This document shows, in pieces, positions 1 to 8,917 of a DNA stretch of 64,000 nt. The position numbers and the translations under genes were made by a program. The first letter of the stretch is position 1; each line of letters starts with the position of its first letter. Under the pieces are notes generated by a model. It did not search any database. It was not told where the DNA came from and saw only the letters and a program-made list of their open reading frames with translations. This DNA is from Rickettsiales bacterium (lineage in GTDB: Bacteria; Pseudomonadota; Alphaproteobacteria; G027485855), in the NCBI GenBank assembly GCA_027485855.1, contig JAIXQD010000021.1:211947-275946 (forward strand), read 5' to 3'.

Positions 1-1713
1 CAAGAGAACATCGAAGCCGAGCTGCGTCGTTTAAATGTGCGGCAAGATGCCGCGGCTCTACAGCGCAAAGCCGAGCTCACCCAGCAACAAGCCGAAGCCG
101 TGAACAGCGAAGCCGAGCTAGAAGCCAAATGGGAGCAAGAGCTTGAAATTTATAAAGCCGTGCAGCGCGCCCAAGAAAATATTGTGGCAGCAGAAGACAA
201 GCAATATGAGCTGCGCACGCAAATAGAGCAGTTGGCCGGCGCACAACAACAAATGCAGCTGGTAACGGATGGCAGCGAAAGCAAAACTATCAGCACCGCT
301 GCGCCCAGCCTTGCAACCCAGCAGCGCGAATTAAAAACCCAGCTCAAAACGCTTGAGCGCAAATTGCCGCAATTGCAGCAGCAGCTCGAACAGGCGCAAA
401 AAGCCGCCGCCGACTATGCCCCACATCGCTTGGTTGATGGCACAGTCAATGCGGTGGATATTGATGAAGCTATCGAGCGCAGCACCGGCATTCGTATTAA
501 ACCCGAAGAGACCGATAAATTTGCCAAAGGCAAAATTGAAGCGGCCTTGCGCCAGCGTGTTGTGGGCCAAGATAAAGCCATTGCCATTGTGGCGGGCGCG
601 GTGCGTCGTGCCGCCATGGGCTTACGCAAAAATGGCAAAACCTTAGGCGTGTTCTTTTTTGCGGGCCCGTCGGGCGTTGGCAAAACCGAGCTGAGCTTGG
701 CTTTGGCCGAGTTTCTTGGTTACAACATGCTGCGCTATAATATGAATAACTTCACCCAAGCGCACACGGTGGCAACCTTGCTGGGCTCGCCCCACGGCTA
801 TGAAGGCGGCGGTGGCCCCTTGGTGCGCGACATTAAACAGAACCCTAATTCGGTTATTCTGCTGGATGAATATGAAAAAGCGCATGCTGATTTCAGCAAA
901 ATATTGATGGACCTGTTTGATACCGGCCGCACCACCGATAACCGCAACAACAGCGCTGACGCCAGCAACTGCTATATCGTCATGACTTCAAACATTGGCG
1001 AAGATTACTTCCGCGACTATCGCGATGGCGTGATTAAAACCGAAGCCGAATTGCTTGATGAAGTCAAACGCGCCTATGAAGAAAAATTCCCAGCGTCGTT
1101 CCAAGGGCGCGTTGAGAATTTTATTATCTTTAATAATCTTGACCCTGCGGTCACGCGCGAAGTTGTGCCGCTGCAGCTGCGCAAACTCAACGAGCAGTTC
1201 AAAGATAATAAGCTCGACATCACCATGGACGCCGCAACCTCGGCCTGGCTGGCCGAACATGGCTATGACCCACATAAAGGCGTGCGCCCCTTACAAAACT
1301 TGTTTGATAAAGTGGTGGCCAATGGCGTGAATGATTTATTCATGGATGGCGATTTATTGCCCGGCCAGCAAGTGAGCATTACGCTGCAACCGCAGACAGT
1401 GCAAATTCAAACACACGCCAGCGCCGAAGATGTTGATGCACGCATTTTCAGCCATAAGATTTTTTACCCAACGCTGGCGCAAGCCGAAGCTGAGTTGCAA
1501 AAACACTTCAGCAATTTAAGCGATGCCGATAAGAGCCGTGGTGCTGCGCCAGAGGCGATGCATAGCGTAGAAGTCATGTGGCCAAGCTTTACAATTACCG
1601 ACAAATTAGCCGCAGTGCCCGCTATTGAGCTTGGCACACAAGAAGAAGGGCCCGTACGTCGGCCCAAAGCTGCGGCTGCTGGTGGCAAGCCCGCACCACT
1701 AGCCAATAGCTAA
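1..1713 (+). CDS. ClpB/ClpV-type AAA+ ATPase, 5'-truncated
   Basis: The reading frame is open from base 1, so the gene begins upstream of the window. The visible part starts with a Gln/Glu/Ala-rich coiled coil (about the first 125 residues), like the middle domain of Clp/Hsp100 proteins, followed by a second AAA+ module. Walker A is GPSGVGKT (bases 664-687) and Walker B is VILLDEYEKAH, with the sensor-like MTSNIG after it. Hsp100 ATPases thread proteins through a hexamer to unfold or disaggregate them. The segment AHTVATLLGSPHGYEGGGG resembles ClpV (type VI secretion) more than housekeeping ClpB, but no other type VI gene is visible. A C-terminal tail of about 110 residues with no recognised domain is unusual. 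The class is clear from motifs; the subfamily is not. Confidence 0.85.
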   Translation, partial: QENIEAELRRLNVRQDAAALQRKAELTQQQAEAVNSEAELEAKWEQELEIYKAVQRAQENIVAAEDKQYELRTQIEQLAGAQQQMQLVTDGSESKTISTAAPSLATQQRELKTQLKTLERKLPQLQQQLEQAQKAAADYAPHRLVDGTVNAVDIDEAIERSTGIRIKPEETDKFAKGKIEAALRQRVVGQDKAIAIVAGAVRRAAMGLRKNGKTLGVFFFAGPSGVGKTELSLALAEFLGYNMLRYNMNNFTQAHTVATLLGSPHGYEGGGGPLVRDIKQNPNSVILLDEYEKAHADFSKILMDLFDTGRTTDNRNNSADASNCYIVMTSNIGEDYFRDYRDGVIKTEAELLDEVKRAYEEKFPASFQGRVENFIIFNNLDPAVTREVVPLQLRKLNEQFKDNKLDITMDAATSAWLAEHGYDPHKGVRPLQNLFDKVVANGVNDLFMDGDLLPGQQVSITLQPQTVQIQTHASAEDVDARIFSHKIFYPTLAQAEAELQKHFSNLSDADKSRGAAPEAMHSVEVMWPSFTITDKLAAVPAIELGTQEEGPVRRPKAAAAGGKPAPLANS

Positions 1714-2067
1714 GGCCACGCGTTACAGCCAATGATTAATATTTTTTGGTAATATAATTACCAAATTAATAGGTATTAATAGCGCGTGCAGACCAACGAA
1801 TAAATTTATTTATAAATACATTGTAAAAGCCAAAAAATTATTTTCAACCTGTGGCAAGGCCGCAATACACACTAAGCCATTGATAAAAAACAACAACAAA
1901 ACAATATTGGGCTAAATACACCTATCTTTTGCTGTGTAATATTGGCAACATCGGCCAAAATTCGCCATAAAATTACCTAAAAACACCATTTCGCTTAGCA
2001 ATAGATTTACCATTATGACCGCATTATGACCTTACCGAGCCACCCATTTTAACGAAGGTTTACGCCC
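1714..2067. other. AT-rich intergenic region
   Basis: This stretch of about 350 bases is clearly richer in A and T than its neighbours and has no convincing open frame. It holds one perfect inverted repeat (listed separately) and presumably the promoter of the small gene that follows. Nothing else was recognised. Confidence 0.5.
1745..1765. repeat. Perfect 9-bp inverted repeat
   Basis: TTTGGTAAT and ATTACCAAA flank a 3-base centre, 31 bases after the Clp stop codon. It could be a binding site for a dimeric regulator. It is a poor intrinsic terminator because the stem is AT-rich and no clean T-run follows on the plus strand. Confidence 0.4.
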
Positions 2068-2325
2068 ATGCTCTCCAAACCCTGCGTTACTGCCCTTGTC
2101 GACCTTATCGATAACAAGCTTTCTTCAATGGCCGTCACCGACCGTGACGATCTGCGCGAGTTTAATGTTTTGCAGCGCGCGCTCAACGAGCTGCAAGGCC
2201 TGCAACATAGCAGCAGCAGCGAAGCCGAATTTGGTAATATTCCGCGCCGTGGCCGTCGCCGCAAAGTTGCTGACTATCTTGCCCGTAGTTTTTCAGGCGA
2301 ACATGGTCATATTGCCCGCGCCTGA
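2068..2325 (+). CDS. small hypothetical protein (85 aa)
   Basis: An 85-residue protein with the motif AVTDRDDLREFNVLQRALNEL, predicted helical, followed by a Ser stretch and a basic patch (IPRRGRRRK) that could bind nucleic acid. A purine-rich GAAGG lies about 10 bases before the ATG, and a strong intrinsic terminator follows within 40 bases, so this looks like a complete single-gene unit. No function is assigned. The reading frame has codon use like the neighbours. It may be a short regulatory or structural protein, but that is a guess. Confidence 0.6.
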   Translation: MLSKPCVTALVDLIDNKLSSMAVTDRDDLREFNVLQRALNELQGLQHSSSSEAEFGNIPRRGRRRKVADYLARSFSGEHGHIARA

Positions 2326-2360
2326 ACCTAGGCTTTAATAAGTAACTTTTACAAGAAATG

Positions 2361-2396
2361 CTCGACTGGTCGGGGGGTCAGTCGGGTATTTTTTTT
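2361..2396 (+). terminator. intrinsic terminator
   Basis: CTCGACTG pairs with CAGTCGGG (one G-T wobble) across a 10-base loop, followed by a run of eight T. It ends the transcript of the small gene at 2068-2325. Confidence 0.8.
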
Positions 2397-2469
2397 GGGC
2401 ATTTTTTTGCGCTTATATATATTGCTTGCAATCCTGTATGCAAAAGCACTATAACAAGCGCGAGTTTAG

Positions 2470-2789
2470 ATGAACTCTTGCATTGTGCATGCACTGCTTC
2501 TGCCTCCGGCCTTTGGCCCTAAGCACATAATTGCAGTGACGGGCTTTAATAACGCCCATAAAACTGGCCGTCCTGCAGACAATTTTATGGCAGCCATTTT
2601 TCTTCCACGCTGAGAGTTTACCGTCTGGTTTGTGGGTACAGCCTTATGCTGTCCGCAAATAATCTGACGTGGCTCAATGATGCGCTTGGCATAAGCCAAG
2701 CACGCATTGCGCTCGGCTACGCTCAAGCGGTGGCGGCATTGTGCTGCAACCTAACGCGCGCCTTGTGCGCAACTTAAAGGACTTAATCA
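2470..2789 (+). promoter_or_regulatory. long structured leader upstream of DEAD-box helicase
   Basis: About 390 bases separate the preceding terminator from the helicase start and hold no convincing gene. The stretch contains several strong hairpins: GCTTGGC-ATAA-GCCAAGC (2684-2701), ACAGC-CTTAT-GCTGT (2638-2652) and GGCC-TTT-GGCC near 2508. Long structured 5' UTRs are known for several cold-induced DEAD-box helicase mRNAs, where they mediate feedback or thermal control. The sequence shows the hairpins; the regulatory role is inferred. A minus-strand frame here (2466-2726) lacks support. Confidence 0.4.
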
Positions 2790-4529
2790 ATGAATACCCC
2801 AGCAGATATGCAGATGAATGCAACCATAAGCCACATGCCAGAAACAAATGCGCCCGTAGTAAACGCAGCTGTCGCAAATGCCCCAAGCTTTGCCGATTTT
2901 GGCCTGCCTGAGAGCATGCAGAAAACCTTGCAAAAATTAAACTATACCATGCCCACCCCTATTCAGGTGGCTGCACTCCCCTTGGCATTATCGGGCCGCG
3001 ATATTTTAGGCTCGGCCCAAACCGGCACCGGCAAAACCGCGGCTTTTGGCATTCCGCTTTTGGTGCATCTGATGCAAAATCCACAAGCGCAGGCCTTGGT
3101 GATGACCCCCACGCGCGAATTGGCCGTGCAGGTTGCCAAAGCGCTGCAACAGCTTATTCCCTTTAACGACAAGCAAATGAGCGACATTAAATGCGCCGTG
3201 CTCATTGGCGGCGAAGCCATGCCCATTCAGATGCGTCAGCTGAAAATGCGCCCGCGTCTTATTGTTGGCACACCGGGCCGCATCAATGACCATCTGGCCC
3301 GTGGCACATTACGCTTATCGAACACCACCTATCTTGTGCTGGACGAAACCGACCGCATGCTTGATATGGGTTTTGGCCCACAGATTGATAAAATCCTGGA
3401 GCATGTGCCCGCCGTGCGCCAAACCTTGCTGTTTTCAGCAACTTTACCGGGCAATATTGTCAAGCTCTCGTCGCGCTATATGCGTGAGCCAGTGCGTGTG
3501 GCTGTGGGTTCAACCTCGGCGCCGATTGCCAAAATCAAACAAGAGCTGGTACGCACCAGCGAAGGCGAAAAATATCACGAACTTTTATCGCAGCTTGAAA
3601 ATCGTGATGGCTCGATTATCATTTTTGTTAAAACCAAACATGGCACCGAGCGTCTGGCTGAAAAACTCTGCCGCGCGAATATTCCGGCCGATGCCATTCA
3701 TGGCGATTTGCAGCAGCGTCAACGGCAGCGCGTCATCGAGGCGTTCCGTCGGCAAGATTATCGTATTTTGGTGGCAACCGATGTGGCAGCCCGCGGCCTT
3801 GATATTCCGCATATTGCCCATGTCATCAATTATGATTTGCCGCAAGTGGCCGAAGATTATATTCACCGCATTGGCCGCACCGCCCGCGCTGGTGCAGAAG
3901 GCTCGGCCGTTAATTTGCTGACCCCTGCCGATAACGGCAAATGGCGCGCTATTCAGCAGCTGCTGGGCGAAAAACCAAGCAACAGCAATGGCGGCGAGTC
4001 TATGCGCCAAGCCCCCAATGGTAAGAATGGCTCGCGCAAATTTTCGGGTGCCAGAAAATCGGGCGACCGGTCTTTTGGTGACAGGTCTTTTGGTGACAGG
4101 TCTTTTGGTGACAGAAAATTTGGCGCCAGAAATACCGATGAGCGGAAATTTTCTGACCGCAATGTCGGCGAAAGAAGCTTTGAAGAAAAACGTTTCGGCG
4201 ATAAAAAGCCAGCCAGCAGAAAGTTTGACCAGAATAGCGGCCCAGAAAACAAATATAGCGAGCGCAAATATAGTGAGCGCAAATATGGTGAAGGCAATTT
4301 TGCCGAACCCAGCTTTGGCGAGCAAAAACCTTTTTATAAAAAAGCTGCCGGTAAAAGCTTTGGCAAAAAAGATTTTGGTCAGGGCCGACCAACTTCGGGC
4401 AAACCCACACAAGGCAAGCCCACAGGTGGCAAATTTGGTGGTAAAAACAAAGCCGGCTCAAATAATACCAGCCAAGATGCGAGCCGCCAGCAACGGAGCT
4501 GGTCGCCAACAAATCGGGCTGTTGCGTAA
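2790..4529 (+). CDS. DEAD-box ATP-dependent RNA helicase, RhlE-like
   Basis: A 579-residue RNA helicase that unwinds RNA duplexes, probably in ribosome assembly or mRNA turnover. The Q motif (MPTPIQVAAL), motif I AQTGTGKT, motif Ib/PTREL, motif III SAT, and HRIGRTAR of motif VI are all present. Motif II reads DETD instead of DEAD, an unusual variant. After about residue 395 comes a 180-residue basic, Gly/Lys/Phe-rich tail with repeats of S-F-G-D-R and related K-Y-S-E-R units, which probably binds RNA. AAAGGA lies 9 bases before the ATG. The gene has its own long leader and ends at a strong terminator, so it is likely monocistronic. Confidence 0.93.
   Translation: MNTPADMQMNATISHMPETNAPVVNAAVANAPSFADFGLPESMQKTLQKLNYTMPTPIQVAALPLALSGRDILGSAQTGTGKTAAFGIPLLVHLMQNPQAQALVMTPTRELAVQVAKALQQLIPFNDKQMSDIKCAVLIGGEAMPIQMRQLKMRPRLIVGTPGRINDHLARGTLRLSNTTYLVLDETDRMLDMGFGPQIDKILEHVPAVRQTLLFSATLPGNIVKLSSRYMREPVRVAVGSTSAPIAKIKQELVRTSEGEKYHELLSQLENRDGSIIIFVKTKHGTERLAEKLCRANIPADAIHGDLQQRQRQRVIEAFRRQDYRILVATDVAARGLDIPHIAHVINYDLPQVAEDYIHRIGRTARAGAEGSAVNLLTPADNGKWRAIQQLLGEKPSNSNGGESMRQAPNGKNGSRKFSGARKSGDRSFGDRSFGDRSFGDRKFGARNTDERKFSDRNVGERSFEEKRFGDKKPASRKFDQNSGPENKYSERKYSERKYGEGNFAEPSFGEQKPFYKKAAGKSFGKKDFGQGRPTSGKPTQGKPTGGKFGGKNKAGSNNTSQDASRQQRSWSPTNRAVA
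4065..4112 (+). repeat. 15-bp tandem repeat in helicase tail
   Basis: Three consecutive 15-base units, GAC(A/C)GGTCTTTTGGT, encode repeated D-R-S-F-G. The units are nearly identical at the DNA level, so copy number is likely to vary between strains by slippage. Confidence 0.8.
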
Positions 4530-4547
4530 ATTTTATTAAGTCAAACT

Positions 4548-4579
4548 AAGGCGGGGCTGGCAACAGTCCCGCCTTTTTT
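4548..4579 (+). terminator. intrinsic terminator
   Basis: A 12-bp stem (AAGGCGGGGCTG with CAGTCCCGCCTT, one G-T wobble) is closed by a GCAA tetraloop and followed by a T-run. It lies 20 bases after the helicase stop. Confidence 0.92.
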
Positions 4580-4727
4580 ATGCCCTATATTTGCGGCTTA
4601 TCCTTCTCCCTGCAGCATAAAAAACGAATAGATAAAATACCCGATAAATCCGGCAAAAATGTCGGCATTTGTTCAAAAATCTTTAAAGCTATCTCGCTAA
4701 TATATGAGCTCTGACGACGGAGCCCGA

Positions 4728-7157
4728 ATGAGCACAAACGACGCACTTTCAGCCTTTATGATTATCGATGAAAGCGCTGTGCCGCCCGACCATGCCAGCG
4801 CCGATAGCAATCAGCTTGATTATATAGCCTCCACTATTGCTATGCCAAGTTACAGCTATGCGGCGGTCAATGTAAGCGCAGCCTTTCCGCATAATTATAA
4901 TTACAGCGCACAAATTCAAGCAGCAGCACCCATTATCAGCACGCATTATGATAGCAGCACGCCGCTATATAATGTCGCCAGCGCAAGCGCAACTACAGCT
5001 GATACCCCCGCGCTTTTTGCAACCTCGATGAATCTTGGCCCCGCACGCATCAGCTTCACTGATAATTTTTTTAGTCAGCAATATCATTTTTCAGCAAGCT
5101 CAGTTGCCGACACACGCGCGGCCGCCGCTTGGACACAATATACCGGCCGCAACATACGCGTGGCTGTGGTTGATGATGGCTTTGATTATCAGCACCGTGA
5201 TTTAAGTCTTAACTATAACCAAAACATCGACCGCGATTTTCGCGACAATGATATGGATGCGCTTTATCGCACACAAACAGGTGATGCGCATGGCACCGCA
5301 GTGATGTCAGTCATCGGCGCTGATAATAACGGCACAGGCATGGTGGGCGTTGCGCCAGATGCAACATTGGTGGGTATTCGTGTTGGCTTTGGCAGTAGTG
5401 GGGTGACGACCTTTGGTGCTGCGCTGGCCTATGGCAGCAATTACGATGTGATCAATAATAGCTGGGGTTATACATCAGCATTTATTGATAATTTTCAAAT
5501 GAGCTATATGGCCTCACTGCGCGATGCCATGGTTAATGGCATGAATAATGGTCGCGGCGGGCTTGGCTCGATTTTTGTTTTTAGTGCGGGCAATAGCCGC
5601 AGCTCTGGTGATGCCACCACCTATCATGGCACCACAAATTTTATTGGCACTATTACGGTTGGCGCCGTTGATAGCAATGGGCGGGTTGGTGTTTTTAGCA
5701 CACCAGGCGAGTCTGTTCTGGTATCAGCCGCTGGTGTTGGTGTAATCGCCGCAGATAACACCATAGGTGGCTATAACAGTGGTGAATATGGAACGATAAG
5801 TGGAACATCTTTTTCGGCACCCGTTGTGTCTGGCGTTGTGGCACTGATGCTGGAAGCCAATAGTCGTTTAGGCTTTCGTGATGTGCAGGAGATTTTAGCC
5901 CTGTCCTCGCGTCAAACCGATAGCAGCAATAGCAGCTGGCGATTTAATGGTGCCGATAATTGGAATGGTGGCGGCATGCATTTTAGCCGCGATTATGGCT
6001 TTGGCGTGGTCGATGCTCATGCTGCTGTGCGCCTGGCTGAAGGTTGGAACACCTCGCGCACTGCGGCAAACATGCAAATGGCCAGCGGCACGGCTAACCC
6101 TAATCTTTTTGCGCCTGACAATAATAGCACAGGCGTGAGCTCAAGCATCAACTTAACCGGCACAAATTTACAGCTCGATAAAGTTATGGTTGATGTACGC
6201 CTTGCTAGCAGCACGGGGCAGATGGGCGATGTACGACTAAACCTTATTTCGCCCGATGGCACAGTGAGCACACTTATCGACCGTGTTAATAATGGGAGCT
6301 TTATGTCAAGCTCGTTTAGCTTTAATCTGAGCAGCAATGCATTTTGGGGCGAAGATAGCAACGGCACTTGGCGTTTACAGTTGGTGGATACTGCCACAAA
6401 TGTTGGCCGCACTACTTTGCAAAGCTGGACGTTACGCGCCTATGGCGATGCCATTGGCAATGACGATACTTACTATTACACCAATGAATTTACCACAGCC
6501 ACGGGGGCGCGCAGAACTCTTATCGATACTGATGGCGGCCTCAATAGCATTAATACCGCTGCGGTTGATGGTACTGTTGTGCTGGCAATGGCCGCGGGCA
6601 GCACAGGCTCAAACATCGCTGGGCGCAGCCTTACTATTGGCGCCAGCACCAACATTCATAATGCCGTGACTGGCTCGGGCAATGACTATATTTATGGCAA
6701 CGGGCTGAACAATGCCATTCGTGGCGGCGCCGGCGATGATCTTATGCAAGGGCGCGGCGGCAATGATACGCTGGTTGGTGGTGCGGGTGGTGACACACTG
6801 AATGGCGGCGATGGTAATGACGTCTTGATTGGTGGCCTTGGCGCGGACATGATTATTACCGGCATTGGCACAGATATTGTGACTTACAACAGCATGTCAG
6901 ATGCAGGTGACACCATTACCGATTTTACCGTTGGCACTGACCGGCTAAATTTTGTTTCGCTGTTTACCAGCCTTGGCTACAGCGGCAGCAACCCCTTAGC
7001 TGATAGTCTGTTGCGGATAACTTATAATAGCTCGGCCAATACAACCATCTTGGCGATTGATAGCGACCGCACTGGCCCACAAGCCGCCGTAACATTGGCA
7101 ACCTTGCAAAACACCAGCGCCACACTTGTAGCCACGCGCGATTATTATTGGGTTTAA
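4728..7157 (+). CDS. secreted subtilisin-like (S8) RTX protease
   Basis: An S8 serine protease of about 809 residues. Catalytic Asp (VAVVDDG, D149), His (DAHGTAV, H188) and Ser (SGTSFSAP, S361) are all present. A P/Homo-B-type jelly-roll domain follows (about residues 470-570), then RTX calcium-binding nonapeptides (GGAGDDLMQG, GGDGNDVLIG and others, bases ~6670-6860) and a C-terminal region typical of type I substrates. No N-terminal signal peptide is seen, as expected for type I secretion; the exporter and adaptor genes follow directly. GACGGAG sits 5 bases before the ATG at 4728, which favours it over the in-frame ATG at 4704. Substrate is unknown. Confidence 0.93.
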   Translation: MSTNDALSAFMIIDESAVPPDHASADSNQLDYIASTIAMPSYSYAAVNVSAAFPHNYNYSAQIQAAAPIISTHYDSSTPLYNVASASATTADTPALFATSMNLGPARISFTDNFFSQQYHFSASSVADTRAAAAWTQYTGRNIRVAVVDDGFDYQHRDLSLNYNQNIDRDFRDNDMDALYRTQTGDAHGTAVMSVIGADNNGTGMVGVAPDATLVGIRVGFGSSGVTTFGAALAYGSNYDVINNSWGYTSAFIDNFQMSYMASLRDAMVNGMNNGRGGLGSIFVFSAGNSRSSGDATTYHGTTNFIGTITVGAVDSNGRVGVFSTPGESVLVSAAGVGVIAADNTIGGYNSGEYGTISGTSFSAPVVSGVVALMLEANSRLGFRDVQEILALSSRQTDSSNSSWRFNGADNWNGGGMHFSRDYGFGVVDAHAAVRLAEGWNTSRTAANMQMASGTANPNLFAPDNNSTGVSSSINLTGTNLQLDKVMVDVRLASSTGQMGDVRLNLISPDGTVSTLIDRVNNGSFMSSSFSFNLSSNAFWGEDSNGTWRLQLVDTATNVGRTTLQSWTLRAYGDAIGNDDTYYYTNEFTTATGARRTLIDTDGGLNSINTAAVDGTVVLAMAAGSTGSNIAGRSLTIGASTNIHNAVTGSGNDYIYGNGLNNAIRGGAGDDLMQGRGGNDTLVGGAGGDTLNGGDGNDVLIGGLGADMIITGIGTDIVTYNSMSDAGDTITDFTVGTDRLNFVSLFTSLGYSGSNPLADSLLRITYNSSANTTILAIDSDRTGPQAAVTLATLQNTSATLVATRDYYWV

Positions 7158-7216
7158 GTTTGTTTCGCTCATGCAGCTATAATCTAATTTTAACAGGCTG
7201 CTGCTAAGTTTAATCG

Positions 7217-8917
7217 ATGTTAGTCACCCCCCTTGCCACAGCGCGACAAGCCGTGAAGCAACAGCTATGGCTGTTAGCGGCCTTTAGCTTTGGCATAAAT
7301 ATTTTGCTGTTTGTGCTGCCGCTTTATTCGCTACAGATTTATGACCGCGTGCTGACAAGTGGCAGCCTGCCTACTTTAGCCACACTCACGGCGCTAGCCA
7401 TATTCTTGCTCATCGTGATGTCGTGGCTTGATGGCTTGCGGCAAAATATGCTCACCGCTTTAGGCAATTGGCTAGAGCTGACGCTGGGCGCTGCGGTGAT
7501 GCGGGCAGCCATAAATGCGGCGCTGCTCACGCGCTCGACCACAACCGCACAAGCCACTTTCGATTTACGGGCTTTACGTAACTTCATCGCCAGCCCCGCA
7601 ATGCCCGCTTTGTTTGATTATCCATTTGTGCCGATTTTTTTGATATTTTTATGGTGGGTGCATCCTTGGTGCGGCATTTTTGCGATTATTGTTGGTGCGG
7701 CGATGTTACTGCTGACCATACAAAGCGAAAACGCCGTACGCGATATGGTAGAAAAAAGCAATCTGGCCTCAGCCGAGCTGCAACTACAATCGGAAGTGAT
7801 TTTGCGCAGTGCCGATGCCTTGCGCGGCATGGGCATGATTGGCAAAGCCGTCAGCCTTTGGCAAAAACGTAACGAGCATTTAGTGCATTTAAGCGGCACT
7901 ATGGCCGACCGCAGCGCAACTTTGGCAGCGCTGAGTAAATTTATTCGTTTATTTGGCCAGCTGGGCATTATGGGCCTCACCGCATGGCTGGTGGTGCGGC
8001 AAGAGGTTACGCCCGGCGCCATTATTGCCGTGTCTATTTTATTTGGACGCATTTTATTGCCCGTTGAGCAAACCATTGGCGGCTGGCGGGCGCTTGTGGC
8101 CGCGCGCTTAGGTGCAAAACGACTAGAGCTGCTTTTACAAAAATTTCCATCCGCACAAAAAGGCATGGCACTGCCAGCACCACAAGGCGCGCTTGAGGCA
8201 ACGCAACTGGGCTTTCGCCTGCCGCATAGCCTTGAGCCAATAATTCAGAATGTAAATATCAAAATTGCTGCGGGCGAAACCTTGGCCATTATTGGCCCCA
8301 CGGCGGCAGGCAAATCTACGTTAGCGCGCCTGCTTTTGGGTATTTGGCAACCCACAACCGGCACAGTGCGTTTAGATGGCACCCCTGTTGAAAACTGGCA
8401 CACTAATGAACAAGCGGCCGATTTTTTTGGCTATTTGCCGCAGGATATTCAGCTACTCAGTGGCACAGTGCGCGACAATATTGCCCGCAGTGATGCACAT
8501 ACCGATGCCGATGTGCTGGCCGCCGCAAAGCTGGCCGGCATTCATGAAATGATAATGCAGCTACCGCGTGCCTATGATACCGAAATTGGCGAGGGCGGGG
8601 CTAATTTATCGGGCGGGCAAAGGCAGCGCTTGGCATTGGCGCGGGCAATTATCGGCACGCCAAAGTTGGTAATTTTAGATGAGCCCAATGCCAATCTTGA
8701 TGCCGAGGGCGAGGCCAGCTTGGCCCAAGCCATTGCGCATTTAAAAGCGCAAGGCGTGACAATTTTGCTGGTCATTCATCGCACGCAATTGCTGCACTAT
8801 GCCGAGCGTATCGCCTTTATGCGGCAAGGGCGGTTAGAGCTGCTCGGCCCCCGAGAAGAAGTTTTGGCCCAACTACGTGGCACAAAAAAAATTGATACGC
8901 AGGGCGCGCCGCCATGA
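7217..8917 (+). CDS. type I secretion ABC transporter (permease/ATPase)
   Basis: A 566-residue fused permease-ATPase of the PrtD/AprD type. The N-terminal 300 residues carry about six membrane segments and the C-terminal half is an ABC domain with Walker A GPTAAGKST, signature LSGGQRQR and Walker B LVILDEPNANLD. No N-terminal C39 peptidase domain is present. It should power export of the RTX protease encoded 60 bases upstream. The stop codon overlaps the next start (ATGA at 8914), indicating translational coupling with the adaptor. The outer-membrane TolC component is not in this window. Confidence 0.93.
   Translation: MLVTPLATARQAVKQQLWLLAAFSFGINILLFVLPLYSLQIYDRVLTSGSLPTLATLTALAIFLLIVMSWLDGLRQNMLTALGNWLELTLGAAVMRAAINAALLTRSTTTAQATFDLRALRNFIASPAMPALFDYPFVPIFLIFLWWVHPWCGIFAIIVGAAMLLLTIQSENAVRDMVEKSNLASAELQLQSEVILRSADALRGMGMIGKAVSLWQKRNEHLVHLSGTMADRSATLAALSKFIRLFGQLGIMGLTAWLVVRQEVTPGAIIAVSILFGRILLPVEQTIGGWRALVAARLGAKRLELLLQKFPSAQKGMALPAPQGALEATQLGFRLPHSLEPIIQNVNIKIAAGETLAIIGPTAAGKSTLARLLLGIWQPTTGTVRLDGTPVENWHTNEQAADFFGYLPQDIQLLSGTVRDNIARSDAHTDADVLAAAKLAGIHEMIMQLPRAYDTEIGEGGANLSGGQRQRLALARAIIGTPKLVILDEPNANLDAEGEASLAQAIAHLKAQGVTILLVIHRTQLLHYAERIAFMRQGRLELLGPREEVLAQLRGTKKIDTQGAPP

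Noticed and set aside
2466..2726. An 86-codon minus-strand frame upstream of the helicase
   Set aside because: It overlaps several strong hairpins, has no ribosome site and its composition does not look like a real protein.
3585..4412. A 275-codon minus-strand frame inside the helicase gene
   Set aside because: It is antisense to a certain gene; its length is due to the repetitive, stop-poor tail of the helicase.
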